The position numbers and the translations under genes were made by a program. Shown here one piece after another: positions 1 through 9,431 of a stretch of DNA of 64,000 nucleotides. Every line of letters begins with the position of its first letter. Within the stretch, counting starts at the first letter, position 1. Source of the DNA: Mycobacterium sp. EPa45 (GTDB lineage: Bacteria > Actinomycetota > Actinomycetes > Mycobacteriales > Mycobacteriaceae); the NCBI RefSeq assembly GCF_001021385.1, contig NZ_CP011773.1, forward strand, positions 2,108,001 to 2,172,000, given 5' to 3'. The notes below the pieces were generated by a model that was given only the letters and a program-made list of their open reading frames with translations, ran no database searches and was not told where the DNA came from.

Positions 1-1
1 G

Positions 2-295
2 GCGGGGGTTTCCTCCATCCACCGGGGGACTGCGAAGGTGTTCACTCTGGGGATGGGTGCCGCCACCGTGCCCTTGATGATCATCTGTTCGGTGGCGGCG
101 GTGCACCACGATCCCGGACCATTGGGATTCACCGCACCGGCGATCCTGCTGTGGATGGTCCTCTTCTGCTGGAGCATCGCGTCGGCGATGTGGATTCTGC
201 CCGACCAGATCGAAGGCGCGGCGTGGATACCGCGCCGGCGGTCCCGCGATCGCACCGATTCGGCGATGTCGACTGGTAGACGGCGCGATTCATGA
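2..295 (+). CDS. Small membrane protein, 5' end outside window (partial)
   Basis: The reading frame is open from the window edge, so the true start may lie upstream; the first start codon inside is GTG at 38. The visible part has two hydrophobic segments that look like membrane helices (roughly the first 20 residues after the GTG, and the stretch containing PAILLWMVLFCWSIASAMWI), then a short basic tail. The stop overlaps the next start as ATGA at 292-295, so it is translationally coupled to the GH15 gene. Family not recognised. Confidence 0.55.
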   Translation, partial: AGVSSIHRGTAKVFTLGMGAATVPLMIICSVAAVHHDPGPLGFTAPAILLWMVLFCWSIASAMWILPDQIEGAAWIPRRRSRDRTDSAMSTGRRRDS

Positions 296-2085
296 GCGGC
301 GACATCACCGACCCGCACGTGTTGCGGGAGTATGCATTGCTTGCCGACGGGCACCGTGGTGCGCTGATCGGCCCGCGCGGCGAAATCAGCTGGATGTGCG
401 CTCCCCGTTGGGACAGCGACGCTGTCTTCGCGGCGTTGATCGGAGGCAACGGTGCCTTCGCGATCACGCCGCGGGGGCGGTTCGTTTGGGGCGGGCACTA
501 TGAAGACGGCAGCCTGATTTGGCGTTCTCGCTGGGTCACCACCGACGGGATCACCGAGTGCCGGGAGGCGCTCGCATACCCCGGCGACCCGCATCGCCTC
601 GTCCTGATGCGCAGGATCATCGCGGCGCGCGGCGACGCCTGCGTGACAATGACATTCGCGCCCGCCAGCGGATTCGGGCGGCACGGTATGACCGAGGTGG
701 TCCGTGATGACCACGGAGTCTGGCATGCCGAGTGTGGGCCGTTACTCATCACGTTGCACGGCGCCCCACACGCCACGATCACCCATGACGACGCCGGTGT
801 CGTCGCATTGCGGTGTGACCTCAAGCTGGTGGAGGGCCGGCACCACGACATCGTTGTCGAGGTGTCCGACCGGCCCAGCTGCGGGCCATTGCCCACCCCG
901 GACGCGCTGTGGCTTGCCACCGAAAATGCTTGGGAGTCAGTACTTCCCATGTTCGACGGCAGCAGCGCAGCTCGCGACGCGCGGCATTCGTATGCGGTAT
1001 TGCGCGGCATGACCAGTCCGGGCGGCGGCATGGTGGCCGCGGCGACAATGAGTCTGCCCGAGCGCGCCGAGCAACGCCGCAACTACGACTACCGCTACGT
1101 GTGGATCCGCGACCAGTGCTATGCCGGACAGGCCGTCGCGCTCGACGGGCCACACGGCGTGCTCGGCGACGCGGTCGCTTTCGTGACTGACCGGCTCCTC
1201 GCCGATGGTCCCGACCTCAAGCCCGCCTACCGCGTCAACGGCGCAGCGGTACCCGACGAATGCTCACTGCGGCTACCCGGCTATCCCGGAGGCAGTGACA
1301 TGCTGGGCAACCACGCGCACAGTCAATTCCAGCTCGACGTCTTCGGGGAAGCGCTGTTGCTATTCGCCGCGGCGGCACGCCATGACCACCTCGGCGGTGA
1401 CGGTTACCGGGCTGCGGCTGCGGCGGCATCGGCGATCGCGGATCGCTGGCGGGAACCCGACGCCGGCGTGTGGGAGCTCGAGACCCGGCATTGGACGCAC
1501 TCGCGGCTCACCTGTGTCGCCGGCCTGCGGGCGATCGCCACTCATGCCCCAGCCCACGATGCCGCTGACTTCCAGTCTTTGGCCGATGCCATCCTCGCCG
1601 CGAGTGCCGACTGCGTGCACCCCAGCGGTCGGTGGCAACGCGCCCCCGACGACATGCGAGTCGACGCTGCGCTGCTCGTCCCGGCACTACGCGGTGCCGT
1701 GGCGCACGACGACCCACGTACCACCGCGACCTTGCGCGCCGTGCTCGACGAACTCGAAGACGACGGATTCGTCTACCGCTTCCACCACGACGGCCAGTCC
1801 CTCGCCGAAGCCGAAGGCGCCTTCCTGCTGTGCGGGTTCTGGGCCTCCCTGGCCTGCCGCCAGCAAGGTGACATGGTCGGCGCCGCGCGCTATTTCGAGC
1901 GCAACCGCGCTGCGTGCGGACCACCCGGATTGTTCGGGGAGGAGTACGACGTCGAGCAGCGTCAGATCCGGGGAAACATCCCGCAGGCTTTCGTGCACGC
2001 CCTTCTCATCGAATCGTCACTGTGCGTGGCAACGCCGCCGCATGAGCTCACCCATTCGCCCGTAAACAGGAAGGAACCGTCATGA
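292..2085 (+). CDS. Glycoside hydrolase family 15 (glucoamylase/trehalase-like)
   Basis: Cytoplasmic 597-residue protein of the GH15 (alpha/alpha)6-barrel type, which hydrolyses alpha-glucosidic bonds from chain ends or trehalose. The N-terminal part has the usual '[18 protein letters not shown]' type opening, the middle has [10 protein letters not shown], typical of GH15, and [13 protein letters not shown], where the catalytic acid region sits. The C-terminal GEEYD and [10 protein letters not shown] blocks carry the expected catalytic base and closing motif. Length is typical. It overlaps both neighbours by ATGA, so it is the second gene of a long operon. The substrate cannot be told from sequence; mycobacterial GH15 enzymes include a trehalase, but this looks like a separate accessory copy. 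Confidence 0.85.
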   Translation: MSGDITDPHVLREYALLADGHRGALIGPRGEISWMCAPRWDSDAVFAALIGGNGAFAITPRGRFVWGGHYEDGSLIWRSRWVTTDGITECREALAYPGDPHRLVLMRRIIAARGDACVTMTFAPASGFGRHGMTEVVRDDHGVWHAECGPLLITLHGAPHATITHDDAGVVALRCDLKLVEGRHHDIVVEVSDRPSCGPLPTPDALWLATENAWESVLPMFDGSSAARDARHSYAVLRGMTSPGGGMVAAATMSLPERAEQRRNYDYRYVWIRDQCYAGQAVALDGPHGVLGDAVAFVTDRLLADGPDLKPAYRVNGAAVPDECSLRLPGYPGGSDMLGNHAHSQFQLDVFGEALLLFAAAARHDHLGGDGYRAAAAAASAIADRWREPDAGVWELETRHWTHSRLTCVAGLRAIATHAPAHDAADFQSLADAILAASADCVHPSGRWQRAPDDMRVDAALLVPALRGAVAHDDPRTTATLRAVLDELEDDGFVYRFHHDGQSLAEAEGAFLLCGFWASLACRQQGDMVGAARYFERNRAACGPPGLFGEEYDVEQRQIRGNIPQAFVHALLIESSLCVATPPHELTHSPVNRKEPS

Positions 2086-3101
2086 CCAGTACTTCGCCAC
2101 GCGTCGTGGTCGTCACCGGAGCCAGCGCCGGGATCGGACGCGCCGCCGCGAAGGCGTTCGGACAGCGTGGCGACCGCGTCGCGCTGCTGGCCCGCGGACG
2201 CGCCGGGCTACAGGGCGCCGTCGACGACGTCGAGGCGGGGGGTGGGACGGCGCTAGCCCTGCCCACCGACGTGGCGGACTTCAAGCAGGTCGACGCCGCT
2301 GCCACCACGGTCGAGGAGACCTTCGGGCCGATCGACGTCTGGGTCAACGTCGCGTTCACGTCGGTGTTCGCTCCGTTCACCGAGATCGAGCCTGACGAGT
2401 TCCGCCGCGTCACCGAAGTCAGCTACCTCGGGTTCGTCTACGGCACCATGGCCGCACTGGCCCGCATGCGGCCGCGCGACGCGGGGACAGTTGTGCAGGT
2501 GGGTTCCGCCCTGGGTGCCCGTGCCATTCCGCTGCAGTCCGCGTATTGCGGCGCGAAACACGGAATCAACGGATTCACCGAATCGGTGCGCACGGAATTG
2601 CTGCACAATTGCAGCAACGTCCACATCACTGTCGTGCAGATGCCGGCGGTCAACACTCCACAATTCAGCTGGGTGCTGTCGCGGCTGCCACGCCACCCGC
2701 AACCCGTGCCACCCATCTATCAGCCCGAGGTTGCGGCCCGCTCGATCGTGCGTGCCGCCGAGCATCCCCGTCGCAAGCAGTACTGGGTCGGCGCAAGCAC
2801 CGCGGCGACCGTGCTCGGGCAGCGCCTGATGCCGTCCGTGCTCGACCGCTACCTGGCGCGCACCGGCTACTCCTCGCAGCAGACCGGCGAGCCCGTCGGC
2901 GCGGATCGGCCGAACAATCTGTGGGAGCCCCTTGACGACCAAGTCGGCACCGACCACGGTGCTCACGGGTCGTTCGATGACCGATCCATCAGCCGTTCGC
3001 CGCAGGTGTGGCTGTCGCGGCACGTCCGATCGCTGTCTGCCGCTGCTGCGGGCACCGTGCTGACTGCCGGCGGAGCCGCCCTGGCCCGCTACCGCCACTG
3101 A
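2082..3101 (+). CDS. SDR family oxidoreductase with C-terminal hydrophobic tail
   Basis: Short-chain dehydrogenase/reductase of 339 residues. The Rossmann motif TGASAGIG lies at about residues 13-20 and the Ser-Tyr-Lys site is seen as the Ser of VGSALGAR followed by SAYCGAKHG. The usual structural NNAG motif is replaced by NVAF (in [10 protein letters not shown]). The family core is about 250 residues; the extra C-terminus ends in a hydrophobic Ala/Gly-rich stretch and a basic end, which could associate with the membrane. Its ATG overlaps the GH15 stop. Substrate unknown; operon context suggests a sugar-derived alcohol or ketone. Confidence 0.85.
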   Translation: MTSTSPRVVVVTGASAGIGRAAAKAFGQRGDRVALLARGRAGLQGAVDDVEAGGGTALALPTDVADFKQVDAAATTVEETFGPIDVWVNVAFTSVFAPFTEIEPDEFRRVTEVSYLGFVYGTMAALARMRPRDAGTVVQVGSALGARAIPLQSAYCGAKHGINGFTESVRTELLHNCSNVHITVVQMPAVNTPQFSWVLSRLPRHPQPVPPIYQPEVAARSIVRAAEHPRRKQYWVGASTAATVLGQRLMPSVLDRYLARTGYSSQQTGEPVGADRPNNLWEPLDDQVGTDHGAHGSFDDRSISRSPQVWLSRHVRSLSAAAAGTVLTAGGAALARYRH

Positions 3102-3154
3102 CCAGAATTTGCGCACCGATATCCAAGGCCTGACAACACTTGTGAAGGAGTGAC

Positions 3155-4954
3155 ATGTCCGACACCGTCGCTGACGTCCTACTCGCCCGTTTACGGGAGT
3201 GGGGTGTGAAACAAGTCTTCGGGTTCCCTGGAGACGGCATCAACGGGCTGCTGGCCGCGTGGGAACGGGCAGATGACAAGCCCCAGTTCGTGCAGGCGCG
3301 TCACGAAGAGATGGCCGCGTTCGAAGCGGTCGGCTTCGCCAAGTTCTCTGGCCAGGTCGGCGTTTGCGTGGCCACCAGCGGGCCGGGTGCGGTGCACCTG
3401 CTCAATGGGTTGTACGACGCCAAACTCGACCACGTTCCCGTGGTCGCGATCGTCGGCCAGACCGAACGCTCCGCGATGGGCGGCTCCTACCAGCAGGAGA
3501 TCGACCTGCTCAGTCTGTTCAAGGACGTCTGCAGTGACTACGTGCAGATGTGCACAGTGCCCAAGCAGTTGCCGAACCTGATCGATCGTGCCATCCGCGT
3601 TGCCCTCAGCGAGGGCGCGCCCACGGCGATCATCGTGCCCTCCGACGTCTTCGAGCTGACCTACGAACCGCCGGGTCACGCGTTCAAACAGGTGCCGTCC
3701 AGCCTGGGGATGTCACAGGCGCGCGCGGTGCCCGACGATGACGCGTTGCGCAGAACGGCCGATCTGCTCAACGCCGGTCAGAAGGTGGCCATGCTCGTGG
3801 GGCAGGGCGCGCGCGGATGCGCTGACGAACTGACCGAAGTTGCCGACCTGCTCGGTGCTGGCGCGGCAAAAGCGTTGTTGGGCAAGGATGTTCTGTCCGA
3901 CGAACTGCCGTGGGTGACGGGCTCGATCGGACTTCTCGGCACCACCGCCAGCTGGCACTTGATGCAGGACTGCGACACCCTGCTCACCGTCGGCTCGAAC
4001 TTCCCCTACACCCAGTTCATGCCCGAACTCGACCAGGCACGCGCCGTGCAGATCGACCGGTCCGGCAAATGGATCGGGATGCGCTATCCCTACGAAATCA
4101 ATCTCGTCGGCGATGCCAAGAGCACGCTGCGGGCATTGATCCCGTTGTTGGAGCGCAAGACCGACCGGTCCTGGCGGGAGAAGATCGAGAAGTGGGTGGT
4201 GAGTTGGTGGACCACCGTGCAGCGCAGGGCCATGACCGACGCCGACCCGGTGAATCCGATGCGGATTTTCTGGGAACTGTCCGAACGGATGCCTGACAAC
4301 GCCATCATCGCCGCCGACTCGGGCTCCTCGGCCAATTGGTACGCGCGGCACCTGAAGTTTCGCGGCGACGTCCGCGGCTCGCTGTCCGGCACGCTCGCCA
4401 CGATGGGCCCCGGGGTACCGTATGTCATCGGCGCCAAGTGGGCACACCCCGACCGGCCCACCATCGCCTTCGTCGGCGACGGCGCGATGCAAATGAACGG
4501 TCTCAGCGAACTCATCACCGTCAGCAGGTACTGGAAGCAGTGGACCGACCCTCGCCTGATCATCGCGATCCTGCACAACAATGATCTCAACCAGGTCACC
4601 TGGGAGATGCGGGCGATGGAGAACTCACCGAAATTCGAAGCGTCGCAGAACCTTCCAGATGTCGACTTCGCCGGATTCGCCCGCAGCCTCGGGCTGCACG
4701 GCGACAACATCGACGACCCGTCGATGCTCGGCGATGCATGGGACCGCGCCTTGGCCGCAGACCGGCCAACGGTGCTGGACGTCCGCTGTGATCCGAACGT
4801 GCCACCGATTCCGCCACACGCCACCTTCGACCAGGCGAAGTCTCTGGTGGCCGCGGTCGTCGGTGGCGACGACGACAGTGCCGACTTCATTAGGCAGGGA
4901 ATCAAACAAAAAGTGCAGCAATACTTTCCAGGTGAGAAGAAGGGCCGTTCATGA
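3155..4954 (+). CDS. Thiamine pyrophosphate enzyme, pyruvate oxidase/acetolactate synthase-like
   Basis: A 599-residue protein with the three-domain TPP-enzyme plan. The N-terminal Pyr domain has FGFPGDGINGL and the catalytic glutamate of ARHEEMAAF (Glu51). The C-terminal PP domain has the TPP/Mg2+ motif starting GDGAMQMNG and ending in HNNDLNQV. It resembles quinone-dependent pyruvate dehydrogenase (PoxB) more than acetolactate synthase, so it probably decarboxylates a 2-oxo acid. SD-like GAAGGAG lies just before the ATG. The stop overlaps the next gene by ATGA. Exact substrate is inferred only. Confidence 0.82.
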   Translation: MSDTVADVLLARLREWGVKQVFGFPGDGINGLLAAWERADDKPQFVQARHEEMAAFEAVGFAKFSGQVGVCVATSGPGAVHLLNGLYDAKLDHVPVVAIVGQTERSAMGGSYQQEIDLLSLFKDVCSDYVQMCTVPKQLPNLIDRAIRVALSEGAPTAIIVPSDVFELTYEPPGHAFKQVPSSLGMSQARAVPDDDALRRTADLLNAGQKVAMLVGQGARGCADELTEVADLLGAGAAKALLGKDVLSDELPWVTGSIGLLGTTASWHLMQDCDTLLTVGSNFPYTQFMPELDQARAVQIDRSGKWIGMRYPYEINLVGDAKSTLRALIPLLERKTDRSWREKIEKWVVSWWTTVQRRAMTDADPVNPMRIFWELSERMPDNAIIAADSGSSANWYARHLKFRGDVRGSLSGTLATMGPGVPYVIGAKWAHPDRPTIAFVGDGAMQMNGLSELITVSRYWKQWTDPRLIIAILHNNDLNQVTWEMRAMENSPKFEASQNLPDVDFAGFARSLGLHGDNIDDPSMLGDAWDRALAADRPTVLDVRCDPNVPPIPPHATFDQAKSLVAAVVGGDDDSADFIRQGIKQKVQQYFPGEKKGRS

Positions 4955-5400
4955 ACCTCGTGCGTGTCGCAGTGCAGGCCATCCGGACCGGACGTTTTGA
5001 ACGCACCTTGGCGGCGTTGACCGCCGCCGGTGCGGCCGTCACCACCGCAGAGATCTACTTCTCCCATGACGGGGCAAGTTTCGGCAACCGAATGATGTAC
5101 TGGCCAGTCGTTATCGTTCCCACCGCGGTGCCGGCCGGGCTGGCGGGGTTTCTCTCGCGTCGCGCGGCGCACACGCTGTTACCCGCTGCCAGTGCGCTGA
5201 TCGTCGTGAACGGGCTTCAAGGCACCTATCTGCACTGGCGCGGAATCCGGCAGCGGCCAGGCGGATTGACCAAGTACAACGTTGAATCCGGGCCACCAGC
5301 GTTTGCCCCACTGCTTGCGTCACTGGTCGGCGGAATGGGATTGCTTGCCTCGCTGCTTCGTCGCGAGGATATGCCGACGTCGGGACAGGGCGCCCGTTGA
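4951..5400 (+). CDS. Small integral membrane protein, unknown function
   Basis: A 149-residue protein with about four hydrophobic segments: near residues 15-35, 45-65, 72-90 and 110-130. A short loop between the last two contains LHWRGIRQRPGG. It is sandwiched by ATGA and TGATG overlaps between the TPP enzyme and the gluconate 2-dehydrogenase subunit-3-like gene, so it may serve as a membrane partner for the oxidoreductases. Family not recognised. Confidence 0.65.
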   Translation: MNLVRVAVQAIRTGRFERTLAALTAAGAAVTTAEIYFSHDGASFGNRMMYWPVVIVPTAVPAGLAGFLSRRAAHTLLPAASALIVVNGLQGTYLHWRGIRQRPGGLTKYNVESGPPAFAPLLASLVGGMGLLASLLRREDMPTSGQGAR

Positions 5401-6113
5401 TGTTGTTCCACCCGACACGCGATCGAGGCGTCACTCCGCAGGACCGGGGTCGTTTCCCCGGTTTCGACGTGCTGGCGCAAGCGCACACGTGGGATGAGGT
5501 CACCGCCGGTGTCGTACTCGGACGGTTGGCGCCGCCGGGCGGATTGTCGTTCTTCACCGACGGCGAAGTGGCGGTTGCGCGACAGTTGTTGGACCTGCTG
5601 CTCGCCCAAGACGCCGAGCCGAGGGTGCCGGTGCTCGAATTGATCGATTCTCGGCTGGCCGCAGGGGAAACCGACGGATGGCACTACGACGACATGCCCG
5701 GGGACGGTCAGGCGTGGCGGGACTCGCTGGCTGCCCTCGATGGGGACGCCCATGAACGCTACGGCACCGGCTACGACGACCTCAGTACCGCCCGGCAGGC
5801 GCGGCTACTGCAGGACGTCCAGAACATCGCCGATGCCGGTGATAGTTGGCATGGTTGGCCCGCCGCTCATGTGTGGAGCCTATGGACGCGGTACGCCTGC
5901 ACGGCGTTCTATTCCCATCCGTGGGCGTGGAACGAAATGGGTTTTCCCGGACCGGCTTACCCCCGCGGCTATCTCAATGCCGGTATCGACGCCCACGAAT
6001 CCTATGAGGTTTCTGACCACTGCGACGCTGACCCGGTTCCGTTCGCCGAGAGGGTGGAGCGCGCGCGGCGAGCCGACTCCGATCTACCCGAAAGGCGGCG
6101 GACCCATGGGTGA
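5400..6113 (+). CDS. Gluconate 2-dehydrogenase subunit 3-like protein
   Basis: A 237-residue protein resembling the small subunit (subunit 3) found beside GMC-type membrane sugar dehydrogenases. Seen here: FFTDGEVAVARQLLDLLL near the start, conserved aromatic and histidine residues (WHYDDMPGDG), and a C-terminal block with YSHPWAWNEMGFPGPAYPRGY typical of the family. No obvious Tat signal is present, unlike many homologues. The ATG at 5400 is chosen because it overlaps the upstream stop; a TTG three bases earlier is possible. It overlaps the GMC gene by 8 bases, supporting a two-subunit enzyme. Confidence 0.8.
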   Translation: MLFHPTRDRGVTPQDRGRFPGFDVLAQAHTWDEVTAGVVLGRLAPPGGLSFFTDGEVAVARQLLDLLLAQDAEPRVPVLELIDSRLAAGETDGWHYDDMPGDGQAWRDSLAALDGDAHERYGTGYDDLSTARQARLLQDVQNIADAGDSWHGWPAAHVWSLWTRYACTAFYSHPWAWNEMGFPGPAYPRGYLNAGIDAHESYEVSDHCDADPVPFAERVERARRADSDLPERRRTHG

Positions 6114-7749
6114 CGGCAGGGCGGTGAGAAGCCGCAACGACTCAGCATGGTTGGTGCCCAACAACGGTTTTCGAACCAACCACCGATTGCGCGCGGACAT
6201 GCGCGAGTTTGGTCCCGACGACGAGGTCGATGTGGTCATCGTTGGCGCCGGCGCGGGCGGCGCCACCCTCGGTCAACGGCTGGCCCGAGCCGGATGGCGC
6301 GTGGTGCTGCTCGACGCGGGACCGTTCTGGGACCCCGATCGCGACTGGGTCAGCGACGAGCGCGGCTCACACGGCCTGTACTGGACCGACCCCCGGCAGA
6401 TCGGCGGTTCCAACCCGGTTCCGATGGGCTCCAACAATTCCGGCCGTGGCGTCGGAGGGTCGATGGTCCACTACGCCGGGTATACCCCCCGCTTCCACCC
6501 GTCGGACTTCCGTACCTATACCAGCGATGGAGTGGGCGTCGACTGGCCCATCGAGTACGCCGATTTGCGGCCCTATTACGAGCAGATCGAGGCCGAACTG
6601 CCGGTGGCGGGCCAGGATTGGCCATGGGGGGATCCGCACCGATACCCGCACAGCCCCCACCCGGTGAGCGGGAACGGGCTGATAGCGCTGCGCGGTGCGC
6701 GGGCACTGGGGGTGGACATGCGTGTGGGCCCGGTCGCGATCCCGAACGGACGCTTCGGCAATCGGCCACACTGCATCTATCGGGGCTTCTGCATCCAGGG
6801 TTGTAAGGTGAATGCCAAAGCGAGCCCGCTCATCACTCATATTCCCGACGCCCTGGCACATGGCGCCGAGGTCAGGCCGGACTGTCACGTCAGCCGCGTG
6901 CTGGTGGACGACGACACCGGGCGGGCCACCGGGGTCCTGTACTTCCGGGACGGCAAGGTGCACAGGCAATTCGCGCGGTCCGTGGTCATCGCGGGCTACT
7001 CCATCGAGACGCCGCGCTTGTTACTGCTGTCGGCGACGGCGCGTTATCCCGACGGTCTCGGCAACGATCACGATCACGTGGGCCGCCACTTGATGGTGCA
7101 GGGCGCGCCCCAGGTCGCTGGTCGCTTCGACGAGGAAATCCGGATGTACAAGGCACCGCCACCGGAAGTCAGCAGCGAGCAGTTCTACGAGACGGATCCC
7201 AGCAAGCCGTACCGGCGGGGATTCTCTATCCAGACCGTCAGTCCGTTGCCGATCACGTGGTCTGAACACGTTGCTGCTCAGGGACACTGGGGTCAGACGC
7301 TGCGAGAGTACATGCGTGACTATGTTCACTGGTCGACGCTCGGCGCGCTCTGTGAGCTGCTTCCCCTGCCGGACAATCGGGTCACCCTGGCCGACGAAAC
7401 CGACCGGCACGGCCTGCCGGTCGCGCACTTCGCCTACAGCCAGTGTGACAACGACAAGCAACTGATCGACGCCGCCGGCACGGTCATGGCCGACCTACTG
7501 AGGGCGGCCGGCGCAGAAGAGGTCATGTCGGTGGAGCGCTATGCCCACCTGGTCGGCGGCGCACGGATGGCGACCCGGCCGCAGGACGGGGTCATCGATG
7601 CCGAGCACCGCGTCTTCGGTGTGGCTCGCCTCTACGTCGTGGACGGCAGTGTGATGCCCACCCAGGGCGCGGCCAACCCTGCGCTGACCGTCATGGCGCT
7701 GGCCGCGCGCGCCGCGGAGCTGATGAAGCGCCACGCGGTCGCATCGTGA
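6106..7749 (+). CDS. GMC family flavo-oxidoreductase
   Basis: A 547-residue flavoprotein that would oxidise an alcohol or sugar. The FAD-binding GAGAGG is at residues 47-52 with LLDAGP at the end of the second strand. GVGGSMVHYAG is the typical GMC segment, a cysteine-containing GFCIQGCKVNAKAS block follows, and the C-terminus carries HLVGGARM and the family signature VDGSVMPTQGAANPALT. The frame is open further upstream, but the ATG at 6106 gives the usual N-terminus and couples it to the subunit-3 gene. Probably the large catalytic subunit of a membrane-associated dehydrogenase. Confidence 0.88.
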   Translation: MGDGRAVRSRNDSAWLVPNNGFRTNHRLRADMREFGPDDEVDVVIVGAGAGGATLGQRLARAGWRVVLLDAGPFWDPDRDWVSDERGSHGLYWTDPRQIGGSNPVPMGSNNSGRGVGGSMVHYAGYTPRFHPSDFRTYTSDGVGVDWPIEYADLRPYYEQIEAELPVAGQDWPWGDPHRYPHSPHPVSGNGLIALRGARALGVDMRVGPVAIPNGRFGNRPHCIYRGFCIQGCKVNAKASPLITHIPDALAHGAEVRPDCHVSRVLVDDDTGRATGVLYFRDGKVHRQFARSVVIAGYSIETPRLLLLSATARYPDGLGNDHDHVGRHLMVQGAPQVAGRFDEEIRMYKAPPPEVSSEQFYETDPSKPYRRGFSIQTVSPLPITWSEHVAAQGHWGQTLREYMRDYVHWSTLGALCELLPLPDNRVTLADETDRHGLPVAHFAYSQCDNDKQLIDAAGTVMADLLRAAGAEEVMSVERYAHLVGGARMATRPQDGVIDAEHRVFGVARLYVVDGSVMPTQGAANPALTVMALAARAAELMKRHAVAS

Positions 7750-7774
7750 CGTGCAGCGGAAAGGTTGTGTAGCA

Positions 7775-8872
7775 ATGTCTTCGCCATTGATTGACGGTCT
7801 CGACGTGACCGTCTACCGAGTGCCCACCGCAGGACCCGAAGCCGACGGCACCCTGCAGTGGGAGGCCACGACCGCCGTGGTCGTACATGCCCACGCGGCG
7901 GGCGCCACCGGGCTCGGTTGGACCTACAGTTCGCCGGGCGCAGCAGCAGTCATCACCCATCATCTGCGTGATGTCGTGGTGGGTCGGGAAGCCGCAGATA
8001 TCCCCGGCGCGACGGAAGCCATGAACCGTGCATGCCGCAACTTCGGCACCACGGGTCTGGTCGCTCAGGCCATCAGCGCCGTCGACATCGCGCTGTGGGA
8101 TCTGATCGCGCACCTGCGCGAGCTCCCGCTGGCGGCGATGTTGGGACGCTGCCGCACGTCGGTGCCCATCTACGGCTCGGGTGGATTCACCAACCTTGAC
8201 GACGACCAACTCGCCGCACAGGTCCGCGTGTGGCAAGACGCGGGATGCACCACGATGAAGATCAAGATCGGCCAGTCCTGGGGTGGCGACACCGACCGAG
8301 ACCTGGCGCGGGTCACCGGGCTGCTCGAGTTGGTCGGGGACACGGTCGAGCTCATGGTCGATGCCAACGGTGGCTACACGCCCGGGCAGGCGCGCCGCGT
8401 CGGCGCGGCGTTGGACCGGCTCGGGGTGACGTGGTTCGAGGAACCGGTCAGCAGCGACGACATCAAGGGGCTCGCTGCCGTACGCGGTGCCGTGCGGTGC
8501 GATGTCGCCGCCGGCGAGTACATCGCCAACCGCTACGACGCGCGCCGCCTGGCGCCGGTGGTGGACTGCCTACAACTCGACGTCACGCGATGCGGCGGCT
8601 ACACCGGCTGGCTGGCCGCCGCCAACATCGCGGCGGCGCACAACCTCGACGTCTCCGGACACTGTGCACCCGCACTGCATGTTCCAGTCGCGGCGGCCGT
8701 TCCACGCTTGCGCCACCTCGAATATTTCATCGACCACACCCGCCTCGAGGCGGAGATGTTCGACGGTGTTCCCACCCCCAGCGAAGGAGTACTGCCGGTG
8801 ACGAGTACGCACGTCGGGCACGGCATGAAGCTGGCGGCAGGTGCCACAAAGTTTCGGCAGGAATCGTGTTGA
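7775..8872 (+). CDS. Enolase-superfamily enzyme (mandelate racemase/muconate lactonizing type)
   Basis: A 365-residue TIM-barrel enzyme that would abstract a proton alpha to a carboxylate, as in sugar-acid dehydratases or muconate cycloisomerases. Residues seen: KIK (Lys162, Lys164), metal ligands Asp196 in DANGGY, Glu222 or 223 in FEEPVS and Glu248 in AAGEY, and HCAPALH near the C-terminus. ATG at 7775 is preferred to GTG at 7751 because GGAAAGG lies upstream and the N-terminus fits the family. Next to the GMC oxidase it may act on the sugar acid made by that enzyme. Confidence 0.85.
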   Translation: MSSPLIDGLDVTVYRVPTAGPEADGTLQWEATTAVVVHAHAAGATGLGWTYSSPGAAAVITHHLRDVVVGREAADIPGATEAMNRACRNFGTTGLVAQAISAVDIALWDLIAHLRELPLAAMLGRCRTSVPIYGSGGFTNLDDDQLAAQVRVWQDAGCTTMKIKIGQSWGGDTDRDLARVTGLLELVGDTVELMVDANGGYTPGQARRVGAALDRLGVTWFEEPVSSDDIKGLAAVRGAVRCDVAAGEYIANRYDARRLAPVVDCLQLDVTRCGGYTGWLAAANIAAAHNLDVSGHCAPALHVPVAAAVPRLRHLEYFIDHTRLEAEMFDGVPTPSEGVLPVTSTHVGHGMKLAAGATKFRQESC

Positions 8873-9366
8873 GCACCACGGTGACAACCAGGCAAGACTC
8901 GCGCGACCGCCGACGCGTTCGCGGCATCGAGATCGTGCGTGCCGCGTGGGGCGCGGCGCTCCTGGCCAGTCCGCACCGCATGCTGCGCGTGACTCATACC
9001 CGGCGGGTGGATACCACCAGCCTGGTCGTGGCGCGCATCCTCGGTGCGCGGCAACTCCTTCAGGCCGTTCTGTCGGGAGTGCGACCGAGCCCGGAGGTCC
9101 TGGCAATGGGTGTCTGGGTTGATTTGGTGCACGCCATCACCGCGTCGGCCTTGGCGCTCAGCGACCGTCACCGCGCTCACGCCGGATATCTCGATGCCGC
9201 GATCGCGACGGTGTGGGCCGCCGCGGGGTACCACGAACTCGGCCAACGACGGTCAACCGCCCCCGAGCACCAGCGGATCCGCGACCGGCTCGCCGATCTC
9301 GTTCTCGATCACGTCCCTGGCGGCCATCGGCTGCGCACCAGGATCGACCGGAGCCTTCGCGGCTGA
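8869..9366 (+). CDS. Hypothetical protein with hydrophobic segments
   Basis: About 165 residues. The start is uncertain: TTG at 8869 (overlapping the upstream TGA, with AGGAA five bases before), GTG at 8866 and GTG at 8881 are all in frame. The middle is moderately hydrophobic (TSLVVARILGARQLLQAVLSG and VDLVHAITASALALS), suggesting two membrane-facing helices, and the C-terminus is rich in Arg and His. It is the last gene of the first operon. Family not firmly recognised. Confidence 0.6.
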   Translation: MSTTVTTRQDSRDRRRVRGIEIVRAAWGAALLASPHRMLRVTHTRRVDTTSLVVARILGARQLLQAVLSGVRPSPEVLAMGVWVDLVHAITASALALSDRHRAHAGYLDAAIATVWAAAGYHELGQRRSTAPEHQRIRDRLADLVLDHVPGGHRLRTRIDRSLRG

Positions 9367-9431
9367 ACTTTCCTGAGGCGTGCGATCGATCGTGACTCCC
9401 GCTGCCCGCTCAACACGGTACTACTGATGGC

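Noticed and set aside
5740..6105. Upstream part of the GMC frame
   Set aside because: Overlaps the subunit-3 gene and shows no GMC similarity; start moved to 6106.
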